Shown here in pieces: positions 1-12,516 of a stretch of DNA of 64,000 bases; within the stretch, counting starts at the first letter, position 1; each line of letters begins with the position of its first letter. Under the pieces are notes generated by a model, which had not been told where the DNA came from, did no database searches, and saw only the letters and a list, made by a program, of their open reading frames with translations. The translations under genes were made by a program, and so were the position numbers. Source of the DNA: Isochrysis galbana (taxonomy: Eukaryota > Haptophyta > Isochrysidales > Isochrysidaceae); contig CM030931.1 in the NCBI GenBank assembly GCA_018136815.1, forward strand, positions 10,966,612 through 11,030,611, read 5' to 3'.

Positions 1-24
1 ATGGTGATCCCCCTCTCCGCTCAG

Positions 25-3000
25 GTCCTTCAAGAACTCGTCGGCGATCAGTCGCTCGAGCGCTTCCGTCAGGAGTATGAGAAGCTGCACCGTGCACTGA
101 AAAAGTCGAATGAGGGTGAGAAGCGGCTGCTGAAGAAATGCCGCGAGCTCAACTCGGAGATTGTGTCAAATGCGGTGAAAGTGCAGACGGCCCTCCGGCT
201 GTCACAGGAGGATCAGGACACTATCGCGTCTCTCAAGCGGGTAAGCACTGTTGTGAGCTATCGCAGAGAGATCGGGGAGGGGGGGGGAGCTTGATGTTCG
301 TGGAGTTGTGGCCTGTGTGCGCTGGGCGCTTGTGGTCAAGCCCTCAGGAGGCAGGGCTAGGCGTGCTTGCGCCATCGGGACTAGAGTGACACCACATTGG
401 GCCGCCACCTGTACCAGGCCCGCCTCGACCGTGCCACGGGATGCTCACACCCATATCCGCACCTGTGCTACAGGAAATTGAAAAAGCCTGGAAAATGGTT
501 GATCAGTCGCACGACAAGGAGTCGCGCGCCAAGGAGACCATCTCCAGCCTCAAGGGCGAGATAGCAAATCTATCCAAATTGGTGCTTGCCCGCGCAAGGG
601 GTGGGAAGGCAGCTCGCGGCCCCCCAAGCCATGATGGGATCTGGATAGGAGGAATCCTTTCGGCTGGTCGAGACACGCAGCGCTCGAGGGGGATGTAGGA
701 GCTCCTCCGGACAGCGGCCAGGGCCCCTTGCAGATCGCCCAACTCCCACACCTCGGGTCGTAGCGAATGTCCTGTGTCAACCGGCGGGTCTACGTGATAG
801 CCGGCTGGAAGTCGCGGGCGGCGTTGGGGGGGGGGGGGGGGGGGGGGGGGCGAAGATGCCGCGGCCGTCAAGGGCGCGGTCGCGTCTGGAGCCCGTGTGT
901 CGGTGCCTGTCCCCACTGCGTACTCCACATGATGTTGTCACCCTAGCTGTGCTGCTCATGCGCCTCGAATCCCTCCGTAGGTCGAGCAAGGCGCCGGGTT
1001 GAGCGTGGGGCAGGAACAGCAGGTCAACGAGCTGCTGGCGGAGAAGGAGCGGCTGGCGGCAGAAAGGGACGCCCAGGTGGCATCTCACGCCCAACTCTCC
1101 ACGCACTCCGATTGGGCCGTGTCCGATTGGCTGAGTGGGCCGACGTGCGTGGCAAGACGGGCGGAGTGCTGATAATCTGTGCCGACACAGCTCGGCTTCA
1201 CTCTCACAGCGGCCTCGCCTCTGCAACATACGGATCAGGTGGAGATCATTGCAAACTTGCGGGCGCAAATCGCCGAGCGATTGGCTACGATCAAGGAGCG
1301 CGAGGCTGAACGTTCGGCTATCTCGAGGGCGACCTCCGAGACCAAAATGGTGTGCGATTCACCACGCACGCCGCCGGTCGTCCAGCCCATCGCGACTGCG
1401 TGTAGCGCGGTATGGCTTCGGTCCAGCCTTGCCCCGCGATGCGCGTTGATCGCAGTGTGCCCGACCCTTGTCGTGGCCTGGTCTCCTCTGCACATTGCGC
1501 AAATCGTCACATCGCGACCACTGCTCTCGTCGACCAGGAGCTCAAGGGGCTACGGACAGATGTGGACCGCGAGACGCGCAAGAAGGAGCGGCTCGCGAAG
1601 GAGATCAAGGACTTGGAGCATTCACTCCAGCTCAAGGGCCAGGAGGTGAAAGAACGGCGGATGGCGCTAGTGGAAGCGTCTCAAAAGGTGTCGCTCCTCG
1701 AGGACTCCATGCGCAAGCAACAACAGTTGACGGAGGGGGCCAGGCGGGAGCTGGCTGAGGTGGAGGCGCGGCTCAGCCGCGAGCAGGAGGCCGTCAAGTC
1801 GGACACCGAGGCTAACGCTGCGCTCGTCGATCAGAACAAGGAGCAAGCCGACCGTCTAAAGAAGGCCGAGGATGCAGTGCAGGCTAAGCAGCAGGAGCTC
1901 AACAAGACAATTCGAACAAAGGAGATGCTTGTCAAGAAGCTCAAGTCCGTCGAGGAGGCGCGGCTCGAGGTGAAGAAGCAAACTGAGGCCCTCGACTCAG
2001 CTGTTCAAACGCTCGAGCGGGAGGTGCAGATCGAGCGCGGTGAGGCTGAGGCGGATCGGAGGCACAAGGCCGACTTGGAAGCGGAGATTGCCGAGCTCAA
2101 ACAAAGCCTCGAGTCAGTGGGTCAGGCCACGGAGAAGCAAATCGACATTGTTAAATTGAATGCGAACATTATCAAGAAACTTGAGGCGGAGATTGTGGAG
2201 CATCGGGCAGAGGCCGCCAAGCAGAAATCGATGGTGCAGCAGCTAGAGAAAGATCGCGAGAAGCACGGTGCCGAGGCGTCCGACATGTCGGCCAAGTTCA
2301 TGGCGACCGTCGAAGAGGTGAAGCTGCGGGAGACCTCAATTGTCGACCTGCAGAAGAAGATTGTCGAGAGCGACATGAAGTTGAAGACGCAGCAGACGCT
2401 CTACGAGGCGGTCCGCTCCGACCGCAACCTCTACTCCAAGAATCTTATCGAGTCGCAGGACGAGATTGCCGAGATGAAGCGCAAGTTCAAGATCATGAAC
2501 CATCAGATCGACCAGCTTAAGGAGGAAATCCAGCAAAAGGACCAGGCCTTCATCAAGGAGCACATCGAACACGCCAAGGCTGACAAGGAGAAGGAGCGTC
2601 TAAAGAATCGGCTTATGCGCGAGAAGAAGAAGGTCAGTCAGACGGACGCGATCATCAAGAACCTCGAGTCGGAGCTGAACAAGCTCAACCACATCATCCA
2701 TGAGGCCGATAGTGAGCGGTTTCGCCAAGCGACCGAGTACGACATCACCATCAACGAGCGCGACATTCTAGGCACACAACTGATCCGGCGAAACGACGAG
2801 CTTGCGCTTCTCTACGAGAAGATTAAGATCCAGCAGCAGACGCTGTCTAATGGAGAGGTCGCATACCGGCAGCGGCTCGAGGACATCCGGGTGTTGCGGC
2901 TCAAGCTCAACCAGCTGCGCCGTCAATTACACATCCAGAACTCGAGTTGCTCAAACTTGGATGCCTTGCGGCAAGAAGTGTATACTCTACAAAATGAATT

Positions 3001-3538
3001 GCTGCAGGACCGCACCAAGGTAAAGGCGCTCTCCGAGGAGTTAGAAAACCCAAACAACACTCACAGGTGGCGCAAGCTCGAGGGGTCAGACCCAGGCACT
3101 TACGAGATGCTCACCAAGATCCAGGCCTTGCAAAAACGGCTGATCGCCAAAACGGAAGAGGTAGTGGAAAAGGAGATGCTACTCGCAGAGAAGGACAAAC
3201 TATACGTCGAGTGCAAGAACATCCTCGCGCGCCAGCCAGGGCCTGAGGTGGCCGAGCAGCTGTCTTCATACCAGCAGGCCCTTCGCGATCGCACCAAGTC
3301 GATGAAGGCAACTGCATCGGAGCTGAACATGTTGCAATCGCAGGTAGGTGAGTACAAGTTCGAGATCGAGCGGCTTACGCGTGAGCTACAGGAAACGAAA
3401 AGGCGCTACTATGAGACGAAGCGGAGGGAAACTTTACAACGTGAGCGAGAGCGGCAAGCGCTTGATCAGACGCGCGCGGCCCCTGACGACCATCAAGGGA
3501 ACAACACGCAGCAAATGATGACAGTTATGCCCATGTGA
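25..3538 (+). CDS. CFAP58: CFAP58-like cilia/flagella-associated coiled-coil protein, 5' end missing
   Basis: The product is a long coiled-coil axonemal protein of the CFAP58 (CCDC147) family, needed for flagellar assembly and motility. Five exons are seen: 25-240, 474-581, 981-1076, 1239-1349 and 1538-3538, joined by four GT-AG introns that are all phase 0. Together they give about 843 residues, close to the family's usual length of about 870. Family landmarks are clear: GDQSLERFRQEYEKLH at the start, EIEKAWKMVD across the first junction, YEAVRSDRNLYSKNL in the middle, then RRNDELALLYEKIKIQQ, HRWRKLE, and LARQPGPE near the C-terminus. The first 24 bases end in CTCAG and look like an intron end, so the ATG at position 1 is probably not the start and upstream exons lie outside the window. 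Intron 2 (582-980) holds a run of 25 G at 826-850. Identity is very secure; exon ends are secure except that rare alternative donors cannot be excluded. Confidence 0.93.
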
Positions 3539-3814
3539 TAGACTCAACAGGCCGCATTGCCGAGAGCGCCACGATGAAGTCGCCGCACCGCAGGTGATCA
3601 TCGGCCTCCTGTATATCTATTCCTCTCCCCCCCGCCCCCCCTCCACACACACACCATGCTATGCCGTGCCGTGCTGCTCATTGTGATCTCGCTCCCGCCC
3701 ATCCTCGATCTTTCTCCCGTGTGTCGTGTATGTACTCTGCGCAATGCCATCTGTAGAAGCGCATCCGTGCATACTTATTCTCTCTCTCTCTCTCTCTTTC
3801 CCTTGCTGCGGTCG

Positions 3815-3914
3815 NNNNNNNNNNNNNNNNNNNNNNNNNNNNNNNNNNNNNNNNNNNNNNNNNNNNNNNNNNNNNNNNNNNNNNNNNNNNNNNNNNNNNN
3901 NNNNNNNNNNNNNN
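3815..3914. other. Assembly gap of 100 N
   Basis: The run of exactly 100 N is a scaffold gap of unknown true size. It follows a CT microsatellite (3780-3799), which may have broken the assembly. The flanks 3539-3814 and 3915-4055 show no supported gene. Confidence 0.99.
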
Positions 3915-4055
3915 AGGACACTGTCACACAAGATTCTGACGACCTAACCGATGCACACAAATATCTTGTCTGGCGCGAAACCCTCACCCGATTGGCAGAA
4001 GCTCATGGCCTTGTCCCGATTGCCATTGAATCAATGTGGCGGAAGGGTGGCTTAG

Positions 4056-5573
4056 CTAAAGTGCACTCGTGGCATTGGCGAACGGAGGAGACGACTTCGG
4101 AGACGCTGACGGGCTGAGGCCCGTCAGCAGAGGAAGGCGGGCCGCCGCTCCAAGACCCATTAGGGCCCTGTAGTCCATGGCGTTGCTTACTTCGCGTTGG
4201 CGTTTGCGCTGCTTCGCTTTCGCCTTGTCTTGTTCGCACGTGCATTGGCGAAAGCTGACTTGATTTTTACGTAGATATGAGATAGCCCAGGGCTTATCGT
4301 ATCCTTTGCACCCGCCCGGGGCGCCGTGTATGGCAATGTCGCCGTCCGGTGTTACGCATTCCACCGATGAGCGGACCGCGTAGTCCAAGTTGAAGTTTTC
4401 CCCGTCATCGAGGGTCACGTGGAAGGTCCGGGGAAAGCGATGGCCCAGGGCGGTGGTGTCTGTGTATACGTAGAAGTGCCAAATTGGACGTTTACCGGCT
4501 TCTACTTTAGTGATCCCTTCGAGCGTGGTCTTGACTCGCTGTTGATTGCCCCTAAGGACATGGAAGCCTTCACGCTCCAATGCACTAGCCAAATGCCGAG
4601 TTTTAGTTTTGTATGCCTTAATCGGGTCGAAAATGCGAAACACGATGTAGGTGGCGACCTCTTTGAGAGAGGACCTGATAGCGCTAGATTTGCGGGGAGC
4701 TGAGTCGGCTATCGTGCCATAGGTGACTCCAAACTCATGCGGGACTCCCGAGAGTACCGTTTGAAGTTTGTCGCCATAAGCGGCCTTGAATTGGTCGTGA
4801 GCATCGTCATCGACGTAGAAAATCCATGGGCCCTTTCGGCCCTTGTCCATCCCATCTGGCGTGGCATCTAGGCCCTCTAGCCTAGAGAGAAGAAACTTCA
4901 TGAACGTGGCTACATCCTCACTTTTAATGTCCTTTTTGTCTTCAGCTAGTTGCGCTAGCTGAATGAAAAAAGGTGTGTCTTCGGGTTCCTCTTCTTCATC
5001 CATTGGAGGGGGAGCGAGTTGGATGGTGTTGGTGGGAGTCCCTTTGGGATCCGACTGTGGGTCGGCCCGCTTGCGCGACAGCTGTTGCGGTTGTTGTTGG
5101 GCTGGCTGCTTCAGAGCTTGTTGGGCTGGCTCCTTCAGTTTGCTCCCATGCGTGGCTTCAGCATACGACTTGGGCGCATGGGTTGTTGGTTGGTTGGTGG
5201 GAGCAAAGGCTCCAAGGATTGATTGTTGTGTCAAGTGCCCGCCCCCGAGGGGTGCACTGCTGGTAGGAGTTACCACCATGGGGGTGGCAGCAATGCTGCC
5301 ACCCACCATGGGGAGTCCTTGATTGGGTGGCGAGACGGTGGAGCTGGGCGGCTGAGCCTGTTGCTGGCTCTGTTGCTCTGCAGGGAACAGGGCACGGCCT
5401 GTTCCCTGCTTCTGGGGCTGGTGAGGAGGCGAGGGTGGCGGAGCCATGTCGACGTCGGTATCCGGTGGGGCAGAGGCCTGCGAGCGCTTCGGCTCCGGCG
5501 GCTTGGGGCGGCCCCGGTGGGGCGTCGTGGCGGCGGGGGGCTGGGAGGTGGGAGCGGTCGGCGCGCGCTCCAT
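4056..5573 (-). mobile_element. Retrotransposon ORF1-like open frame (family A), MERA head
   Basis: This is a 505-residue open frame starting at an ATG followed by GAGCGCGC. The N-terminal half is Pro/Gln-rich and low in complexity (PHRGRPKPPEPKRSQ, KQGTGRALFPAEQQ). The C-terminal half looks globular, with YIVFRIFDPIKAYKTKT and HVTLDDGENFNLDYAVR. The same head recurs at 14025 (+) and as a fragment at 57095-57360 (+), which marks it as repetitive. The start lies 5 nt after a hairpin (5579-5596), and 5601-5635 carries the TAGGGCGGTCAAACAGGG terminal motif in minus orientation. No RNA-binding fold could be named. The last part (below about 4150) fuses to sequence that is the head of a different family (see 39975), so the 3' end is chimeric. 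The LINE ORF1 role is inferred from repetition and nearby ORF2 pieces. Confidence 0.6.
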
Positions 5574-5600
5574 CGCTAAAACTATAACAATAGTTTGATT

Positions 5601-5635
5601 ACTAGTAGTTAAAAAGCCCCTGTTTGACCGCCCTA
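5601..5635 (-). repeat. TAGGGCGGTCA element terminus
   Basis: Read on the minus strand this is TAGGGCGGTCAAACAGGG, continuing GCTTTTTAACTACTAG. Near-identical copies start at 34344, 51673, 56822 and 56984, and shorter or inverted forms occur at 6411-6422 and 61720. It marks the 5' boundary of the ORF1 element on its left. Confidence 0.7.
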
Positions 5636-6422
5636 ATACTGGGCACGCTGAACAAAATTGCAAGGTTCTCGCCCGAAGCCGATAGAAACAGAGAGGAAGT
5701 CATCATAGACAACCTTTTCATATTCCCCAAGGGGGACGCCCCAAAAGCGATATACACTCTATACCTGCTAGCATGGAGGTACATCATGACGGACTTCTAT
5801 AGAATCCACTATGAGAACATAGCCTACTCGGAAGAATCCATACTCATAAGAATAATAGAGAGATACACTACCTTGTGTAAAGCACTATTATTCGCATATG
5901 AAACCGACTCAGCGAGAACGGCCCAGGCGGGCATGGGAAGACAACCGAAGAAAAGAATAGATATGGGCGACTTAAGGCCAGTATTTCACATAAGCGGCAA
6001 AGGTGGGCTCAAGCCCAGCGAGGAGCTAGCCGAGCTAGCCGCAAAACTTGGGATCACACACGTTATCCAAGAGACAGAGGTGTGTAGAGAAGAGGACGTA
6101 TAAAACACTGATGCAGATAACGGGAACGGACAACACTAGAGGCGATGTAACATAGACGGGATCCCCACACCCAAACACGGCCGTAAGGACGTTACATGAG
6201 AGCGACCATACCAAAAGGCCTGCCCTGACCCCACACTCCAAACCAGACCTCAGGTAGTGCACCGAGGTCGGACCCCGGAAACCAAAAAAAAAAGGAAAGA
6301 AGGGGGGCAGGGGAGGAGGTGGAGGGAGGGGAGATAAGGGCGATGAAAATAGAGAGGGTGAGTCCTGTAGACAGTAGGTGTGTAGCCCCGAATCTTCAGA
6401 TGTTTTTTTTTTGACCGCCCTA
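5636..6422 (+). mobile_element. LINE ORF2 C-terminus plus 3' UTR with poly-T tail
   Basis: An open frame at 5636-6103 encodes the last 155 or so residues of a retrotransposon ORF2-type protein. Its motif GRQPKKRIDMGDLRPVF is matched by GRQPKKRIDVNEFRPIY in the minus-strand copy at 34805-35116. A 3' UTR of about 300 bases follows, with the AACCAAAAAAAAAAGGAAAG stretch shared with the copies near 34620 and 20690 (in reverse). It ends in GAATCTTCAGATG, ten T, then TTGACCGCCCTA (6411-6422). The 5' part of ORF2 is absent, so the copy is 5'-truncated, as is typical of LINEs. Confidence 0.65.
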
Positions 6423-6439
6423 TAGGATCGCCCGGATCC

Positions 6440-7525
<1,086 letters not shown>

Positions 7526-7890
7526 TTCTTCTCTGCGGAAGCAGGGAGAGGTGGTGAGGAAGAAGAAGAATCTAGCCTATATTCCCTGCTTCTTGAGGAG
7601 GTGTTTTATTCCCGAAAGCCTCTCCCTCTCTCCTCCTTTCCTTCCCCTCTCGCCTCGCCTCGCTTCTCTCTCCCCTCGTCGCTTTCTGCCCGCAGGATCG
7701 TCGGTCAAAAGGATTGAAGGGAAGAAGCGACGGTGCCGTGGGACGTAGTGCTCCTAGTGACGCCAGAGAGAATCCCCCCCCCCCCATCCATTCGCCAACC
7801 TCCTCTCCACCCCTCCTCACCCGCTAGTGATCGTTGTTCCTTTCCTCTGTTCTCGCCTTCCGTCTTCGTGCCAGCCCAAGGGACGGGGCC

Positions 7891-9005
7891 ATGCCGCAGA
7901 CCACCTCTCGATGTGTCCATGGCGGTCCGCGGAAGCGTGCCTTTTACACCGAGGAGTTCAAGATGCAGGTTGTACTCTCGGCGCTCGAGCGGCCGGCATG
8001 GAACCGGATCAAACCAACCTGCTCGCTCTACCCCGGAATTGAGCCATGCCAGGTAAGGGGCGGGTGATTGTCAGCCCATCCCCTCCCCCCCCCGTCCCAA
8101 TTCTGGCTCGCTTCTTCAGTACTCTGCTTTGCTGCTGATCAGCTAGCATATTCCATCGTCATTCGCCGGTGTGTGCGATACTTGATAGGCTCTCCTGCTT
8201 GTCTCCACTGACCGAGTCCATGGAATTGTCTTTTTGTGTGCAGCTTCGCAAATGGATTCGCAACCTCGAGTCGGCTGCACGAACTCGTGTGGGCACAGAG
8301 GAGAACAAGCCAGAAAGGCAATTGGACTCGGGTAAGATGGACGGAGCTTACGCACGGCTCACATCCCCTCAGCGGAAACGCCAACGGAGTACAAAGAAAG
8401 CGAACAACGTCCTTGCACCGTCTCAACACGGTTCCGAATCACGTGGTGCTTGCATGAGCCAGCCCTTCCACATCTCTGTTTCGCCTGAAGGCGGTTACTC
8501 CATGTCTGAGCTCTTCCCATTCAAAAGCCCTCAAAGCCCAGTAGCTGACTCATCGCGCTCATCTTCAACGTGTGGCTCGCTTAAAACATCGCCTAAGGCT
8601 AGCACGCGCTCGACATCGTCCACGGCATCATCCATTGTGTCCGGTGGCGCACTACTCTGTCGGATGACCGACATGGTGCATCCGAGTAACAAGCTGACTG
8701 CACCAGTCTACTCTACTAAGATAGAGGCGGACTTCTGTATGGAGCCTTGGCACAATGGCATGGCAATGGCCGCAGCATCTGCTGGCCTCTTATCTCGTGG
8801 TCCTGTTCACGAACTATTACCCATTGACGCACAAAAAATGCATGAGGCCACATCTTTGCCGGCGGTGCAAGTGGACTGCGAGGAGGATCCCGTCCAAGCA
8901 ATAGATATGCTGTTGACGGACTGTCTATGGGACACGCCGTTCCCCGGAGCTGACTCGCCAGGATGGGTTGAGGAGTGTCTGAGTGAGATCATACTCCACA
9001 ATTGA
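7891..9005 (+). CDS. Putative DNA-binding protein with Psq/CENP-B-type helix-turn-helix
   Basis: Two exons, 7891-8052 and 8244-9005, joined by a GTAAGG...TGTGCAG intron in phase 0, give a 307-residue protein. Residues 14-65 (KRAFYTEEFKMQVVLSAL ... YPGIEPC, then QLRKWIRNLESAA across the splice) have the pattern of the Pipsqueak/CENP-B/Brinker helix-turn-helix: a Y-T-x-E-F-K start and a final W-helix. Such domains occur in transcription factors and in pogo/Tigger transposases. The rest is Ser/Thr-rich (residues about 120-165) and then acidic, ending LTDCLWDTPFPGAD, which could be an activation region; this is inference. No DDE transposase domain follows, so a host regulator is preferred. An in-frame TTG upstream at 7834 could extend the start, but the ATG fits better. 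Confidence 0.62.
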
Positions 9006-9340
9006 AGTTTTCGACGAACATGTATTCGTTGGCATGAGGCATCATTGCATCATGTTGTCAGATCCTACACTGTGGTGAAATGCAAGGCAAGGCATGCGTC
9101 TCTCCAGTCACGATATCTCGTCTTATAGGCTGACGGTTACGCTAGGTAACAATCTACGCTGCGAGTCCACCTGTCGGCCCAATATTAATTTGCAAGGAAA
9201 AGCTGCACAATTTAGGAGGCAAAGAAGCGGCCTCGAGTGGTGTCTTCTTCGCTTCAATCGATTTCAACGTCACGTTCTTCCTGATACCTCCGCGGTGTTT
9301 GCTGCATCAAACGTCTTATCTGCGGTGATTTCTACCGAAT

Positions 9341-9860
9341 TTATTGATGATACACATTCTTTACTCGCTCAGCCTTGAGCCTGCTCGAGTATTTCTTGCG
9401 ATCGACGAATGGATATCTGCTCGCGGTCTCTCTCTCGGTGTGCGTATTTGGCAACCTGCCAAAGTACTCAAACGAAAGCGCTGGAAGCTCATCTGTGCAC
9501 CCAAATTCGGGCATGCTGCAGTCACTTCGTGATTGGTGTGTGCCCCCACTCTGCCACCCACTTGATGCGATGTCGACTGACAAGTTGCAATCGCTTCGGC
9601 TCTTGGCATCACCTATTGAGTTTCAGGAAGTCTTCAAACTCTAGTCTTATGCTGTTTTGTTGCCCGTTCACCTCTGCACAAGAACGATGGGAATGAATTG
9701 GCAATTGGTGTTGGCCGACTTTGCTTCCTTTGGCGGCGCAGTCGCAATAAGCGTCGAGTAGGTGATTTGCAACCAAGTCCGTGCCCACGTCGACAACGTC
9801 GTGTGGCATTGTACATTTGAAATGGTCGCGGGCCGCAATGCCTCGGCCACATGCCCGCAC
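9341..9860 (-). CDS. Possible small gene, two open frames, unrecognised
   Basis: Two abutting minus-strand frames look more protein-like than their surroundings. The first (9609-9860) contains an ATG at 9806 and the peptide HDVVDVGTDLVANHLLDAY. The second (9341-9583) contains DELPALSFEYFGRLP and ends VKNVYHQ. An intron of about 35 nt near 9575-9612 could be used, but it leads into a third frame, so the model is unresolved. No family is recognised. The gene would be convergent with the helix-turn-helix gene. Confidence 0.22.
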
Positions 9861-9864
9861 CCAC

Positions 9865-10320
9865 TCAGGTATTGTTATCCGGGTGTGGTCATCCGTATGG
9901 TAGGAATCGATTGAACTTGTTCATGTGTCGCCTACCTTTTTAATTTTTAATTTTAATCTAACTGAGCATTAGTACCACTACTCTCACTAGCCCGGTACCA
10001 ACACGACAATCCTCAGCGCACCTGCCCGTACGCCTCGGCGCATGTTGCTGCCACAGACACATACACGTATGCACCCCTCCACATCTCCCCCCTCGCAGAC
10101 CCCCGGCTCCCATTCTAACCCCCCACAAGTTAAAATGAGGGAAAACCCATTGAGGCGGACCGGTCGACGCCGGCCGACTCTCCGGGAAAAAGCACCGGGG
10201 GGGGGGGGGGGAGGAACTCTCTAAACCAAGAAGAACGGCCCTTACCAGCTCGCGCCGTGAGCGGTCCTCGAGAAATAAGTGACTGCGACTCGAGTAGCCT
10301 GCGCCACCTGGGATACTCTC
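9865..10320. other. Gene-free spacer
   Basis: Nothing coding is supported. There is an AT-rich patch near 9940-9965 and a run of 13 or so G at 10198-10211. Confidence 0.5.
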
Positions 10321-10324
10321 CTCG

Positions 10325-10905
10325 CCATTGAGCCACTCACTTCTCGTCTCCCTCCTGTCGCCAGCCGCCCCTCACCCGTTTGCTAATGCAAACGGGGCCC
10401 GTTTCTCACTGCACTCCATCGGGGGGGGGTGCAAAACCCCCCCTCTCCCTCTCTCCACTCTCACCCATCGTTGTCCCTGCGGCGCGTCGCCATGCGGCGC
10501 GCCCTGGCCTGCTCTCAGGGGTCCTTTGGGGGCTCCCAGGGGGCCAGCAAGGGCAGCTCAGGGGGCAGTGGAGGCTGGGGCTCAGCCCCTGGCCCCCCTG
10601 CCTCTCCCACGCTCGCCTCGCTGGCCATGGGAGCCGCCAGAAGTCCCCTGTATGCCTGGCGACCAGGGACAGGGGGGGAGTCAGCTCGAGGGCAGGCCCA
10701 GCGCGGGCGTGGGAGTGCAGCTCGCGGCCCGCGCCCACGAAGGGTCTGGGCAGGAATGATGAGTGCCCTGCCCCTGCCAAAGGGCAGGGGCTGGGGTTGA
10801 ATGTACGGGCCACCCCCGGGGGGTGTCCGCAATGGAGAGGGGGGGGCGCGAGGCCCCCATTGACCCCCACTTATAAAAGTAGGTTGTCATGTGTCGCCTA
10901 CCTTG
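10325..10905 (+). repeat. GC-rich dispersed repeat (module Y), copy 1
   Basis: This block matches 28835-29395 in inverted orientation over most of its length. Shared landmarks are TTTGCTAATGCAAACGGG, GGGCAGGGGCTGGG and CCCCACTTATAAAAGTAGG. A weaker copy is at 11255-11565. Open frames run through it on both strands because of its composition; no protein is supported. Confidence 0.7.
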
Positions 10906-11600
10906 AGGGCGCCGAAAGTGGGAGTAATAAGTAATAATACTGCTAGAAAAGGGGCAGAAAATACACCGCAAGTAGCAAACGTAGCGTTCGCCCACCCCCA
11001 GTGGCGAAGGGGCAGAATTTCTTGCGCTTGCCCTCGCCGCCCATGAAGTGGTACCAGCGGCTGAGCGGCCGGTGTAAATAGAGAAACGTCGTTCTAGTAA
11101 GGCGTGGAATATCATAGACCACATGTCCATCGTTGTCTATTTGACACCCTTTTTGTGTTATCTATATTGCGAAGATCATTGGGGGGGCACACTATGTGTA
11201 TTGAAGATCATTGGGATTTGGCCAAAGACAACCAATAAGCAGATATTTGCATGCGCACGCGCCGGGCTCCGCAGTGTCCTGGCCGGTCCTGCCTCTCCCA
11301 CGCGTGCCTCGCTGACCTTGGGCGCCCTCCTCAGTCTCCAATCTGCCTGGTGACCTGGAGGGGGGGGGGGAAGGTCAGTACAAGTGCTAGCCCATGTGGG
11401 CCAAGGAGTGCGCCTCCTGACCCACGCCAACTGGCCACTGGGGGTCTGGGTCAGGATGGTGATTGCTCAGCTCATGCAAGACGAAGGCAGAGTCTGAGGG
11501 TGACCGACAGGCCCCCGGAGGGGAATTGGAGCCTGAGGGGGAGAGCACGAGGCGCATCCCCCATGTGAACTAAGTAATAACACAATAAAAGCGCGTTGCT
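10906..11600. repeat. Repeat debris with a partial module Y copy
   Basis: Positions 11255-11565 are a diverged partial copy of module Y. The rest shows no gene and no recognised element. Confidence 0.4.
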
Positions 11601-11604
11601 GAAT

Positions 11605-12318
11605 TGCCCTTGTGCCGACGCCTGGCCGTCCGTCCAGGTGTGGTTAGTTTTCGCCCCGTTTGGTTTAGTTTGTGTGGTTCTGTGCCCTCAGACTTTTTTT
11701 GAGTCCTTGCGTTGTAGTCTCCCGTGTCTACCTCGGACCTAAGAAGCTCTCATTCTCATTCTCTCTCTCTTCCACTAGCTCGCTAGCTAGCCTCGTCCCT
11801 ACTTTCTACTTTCCGACGCCACGCGTCGCAATCCTCCGACCTTAAGTCTACCTCATCGCTCGTAGCGTTCGATGGCAGACACTCTCAGACCCGACTCTTA
11901 CTATGATCTGTCAGACATCTTCCCGCCAGCAACAATCAACGAACCTTCCACGACCGCGTCAGCTGCCGGCTCGATCGAACGGCCCTCTGCCTATGAGCCT
12001 GTAGTCATCGCGTGTTCGACACTGGCGTCTGACGTATGTTTTATTACTGTACTATATCTACCAGCGCTACATACAAAAATGTTCCCCACAATTCCCCCTA
12101 CGGCAGATCTCTAGCTCCTCTGTCTCTCTGTCTCACGCCCCTGGCCCCTGGTCGACTGGTCAAAGCAGTGCGCGCGGCCTCCCCTCCCCCGGTCTTCTAG
12201 AGAAGGAAACGGGGGGAGGGGAAGGGGGTAGTGTTAGGAAAGGGAGGGTAGGTAGGAGTAGCACCAGCAATCTGCCTCGCGCCATGCAACAGCGGCTAGT
12301 TTTTATGATTTTTTTTCG
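11605..12318 (+). mobile_element. Non-autonomous retroelement, MADT head plus T-tail, copy 1
   Basis: The 5' part (11605-12023) is about 80-85% alike by eye to 28310-28710. The shared untranslated leader includes GTGTGGTTAGTTTTCGCC and CTAGCTCGCTAGCTAGCC. It is followed by an open frame from ATG 11872 starting MADTLRPDSYYDLSDIFP and running to PSAYEPVVIACST, where similarity stops. The 3' part (12150-12318) matches the tail at 29400-29573 and 58270-58443 and ends in a T run. The middle is missing, so this looks like an internally deleted, non-autonomous copy. Confidence 0.6.
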
Positions 12319-12516
12319 TACTGTGAAAAGTTGCTATTTACTTACGTAGTACTCTTTTACTGTGAAAGACGTTACACTCTCTACGAGCGAGTAGTTGCGG
12401 CGGCAGTCTGGAGCAGCAGCAGGCGAGCGAGAGAGCAGGCGGATCATCTCGAAGCCCTCTCCTGTCCTACTCTCCTGGCCCTCTTGCACCAGTTCTAGAG
12501 GTGAACTTGAGTACCC

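Noticed and set aside
10380..10934. 184-residue protein in module Y
   Set aside because: The inverted copy at 28835-29395 does not keep the frame; both strands are open by composition.
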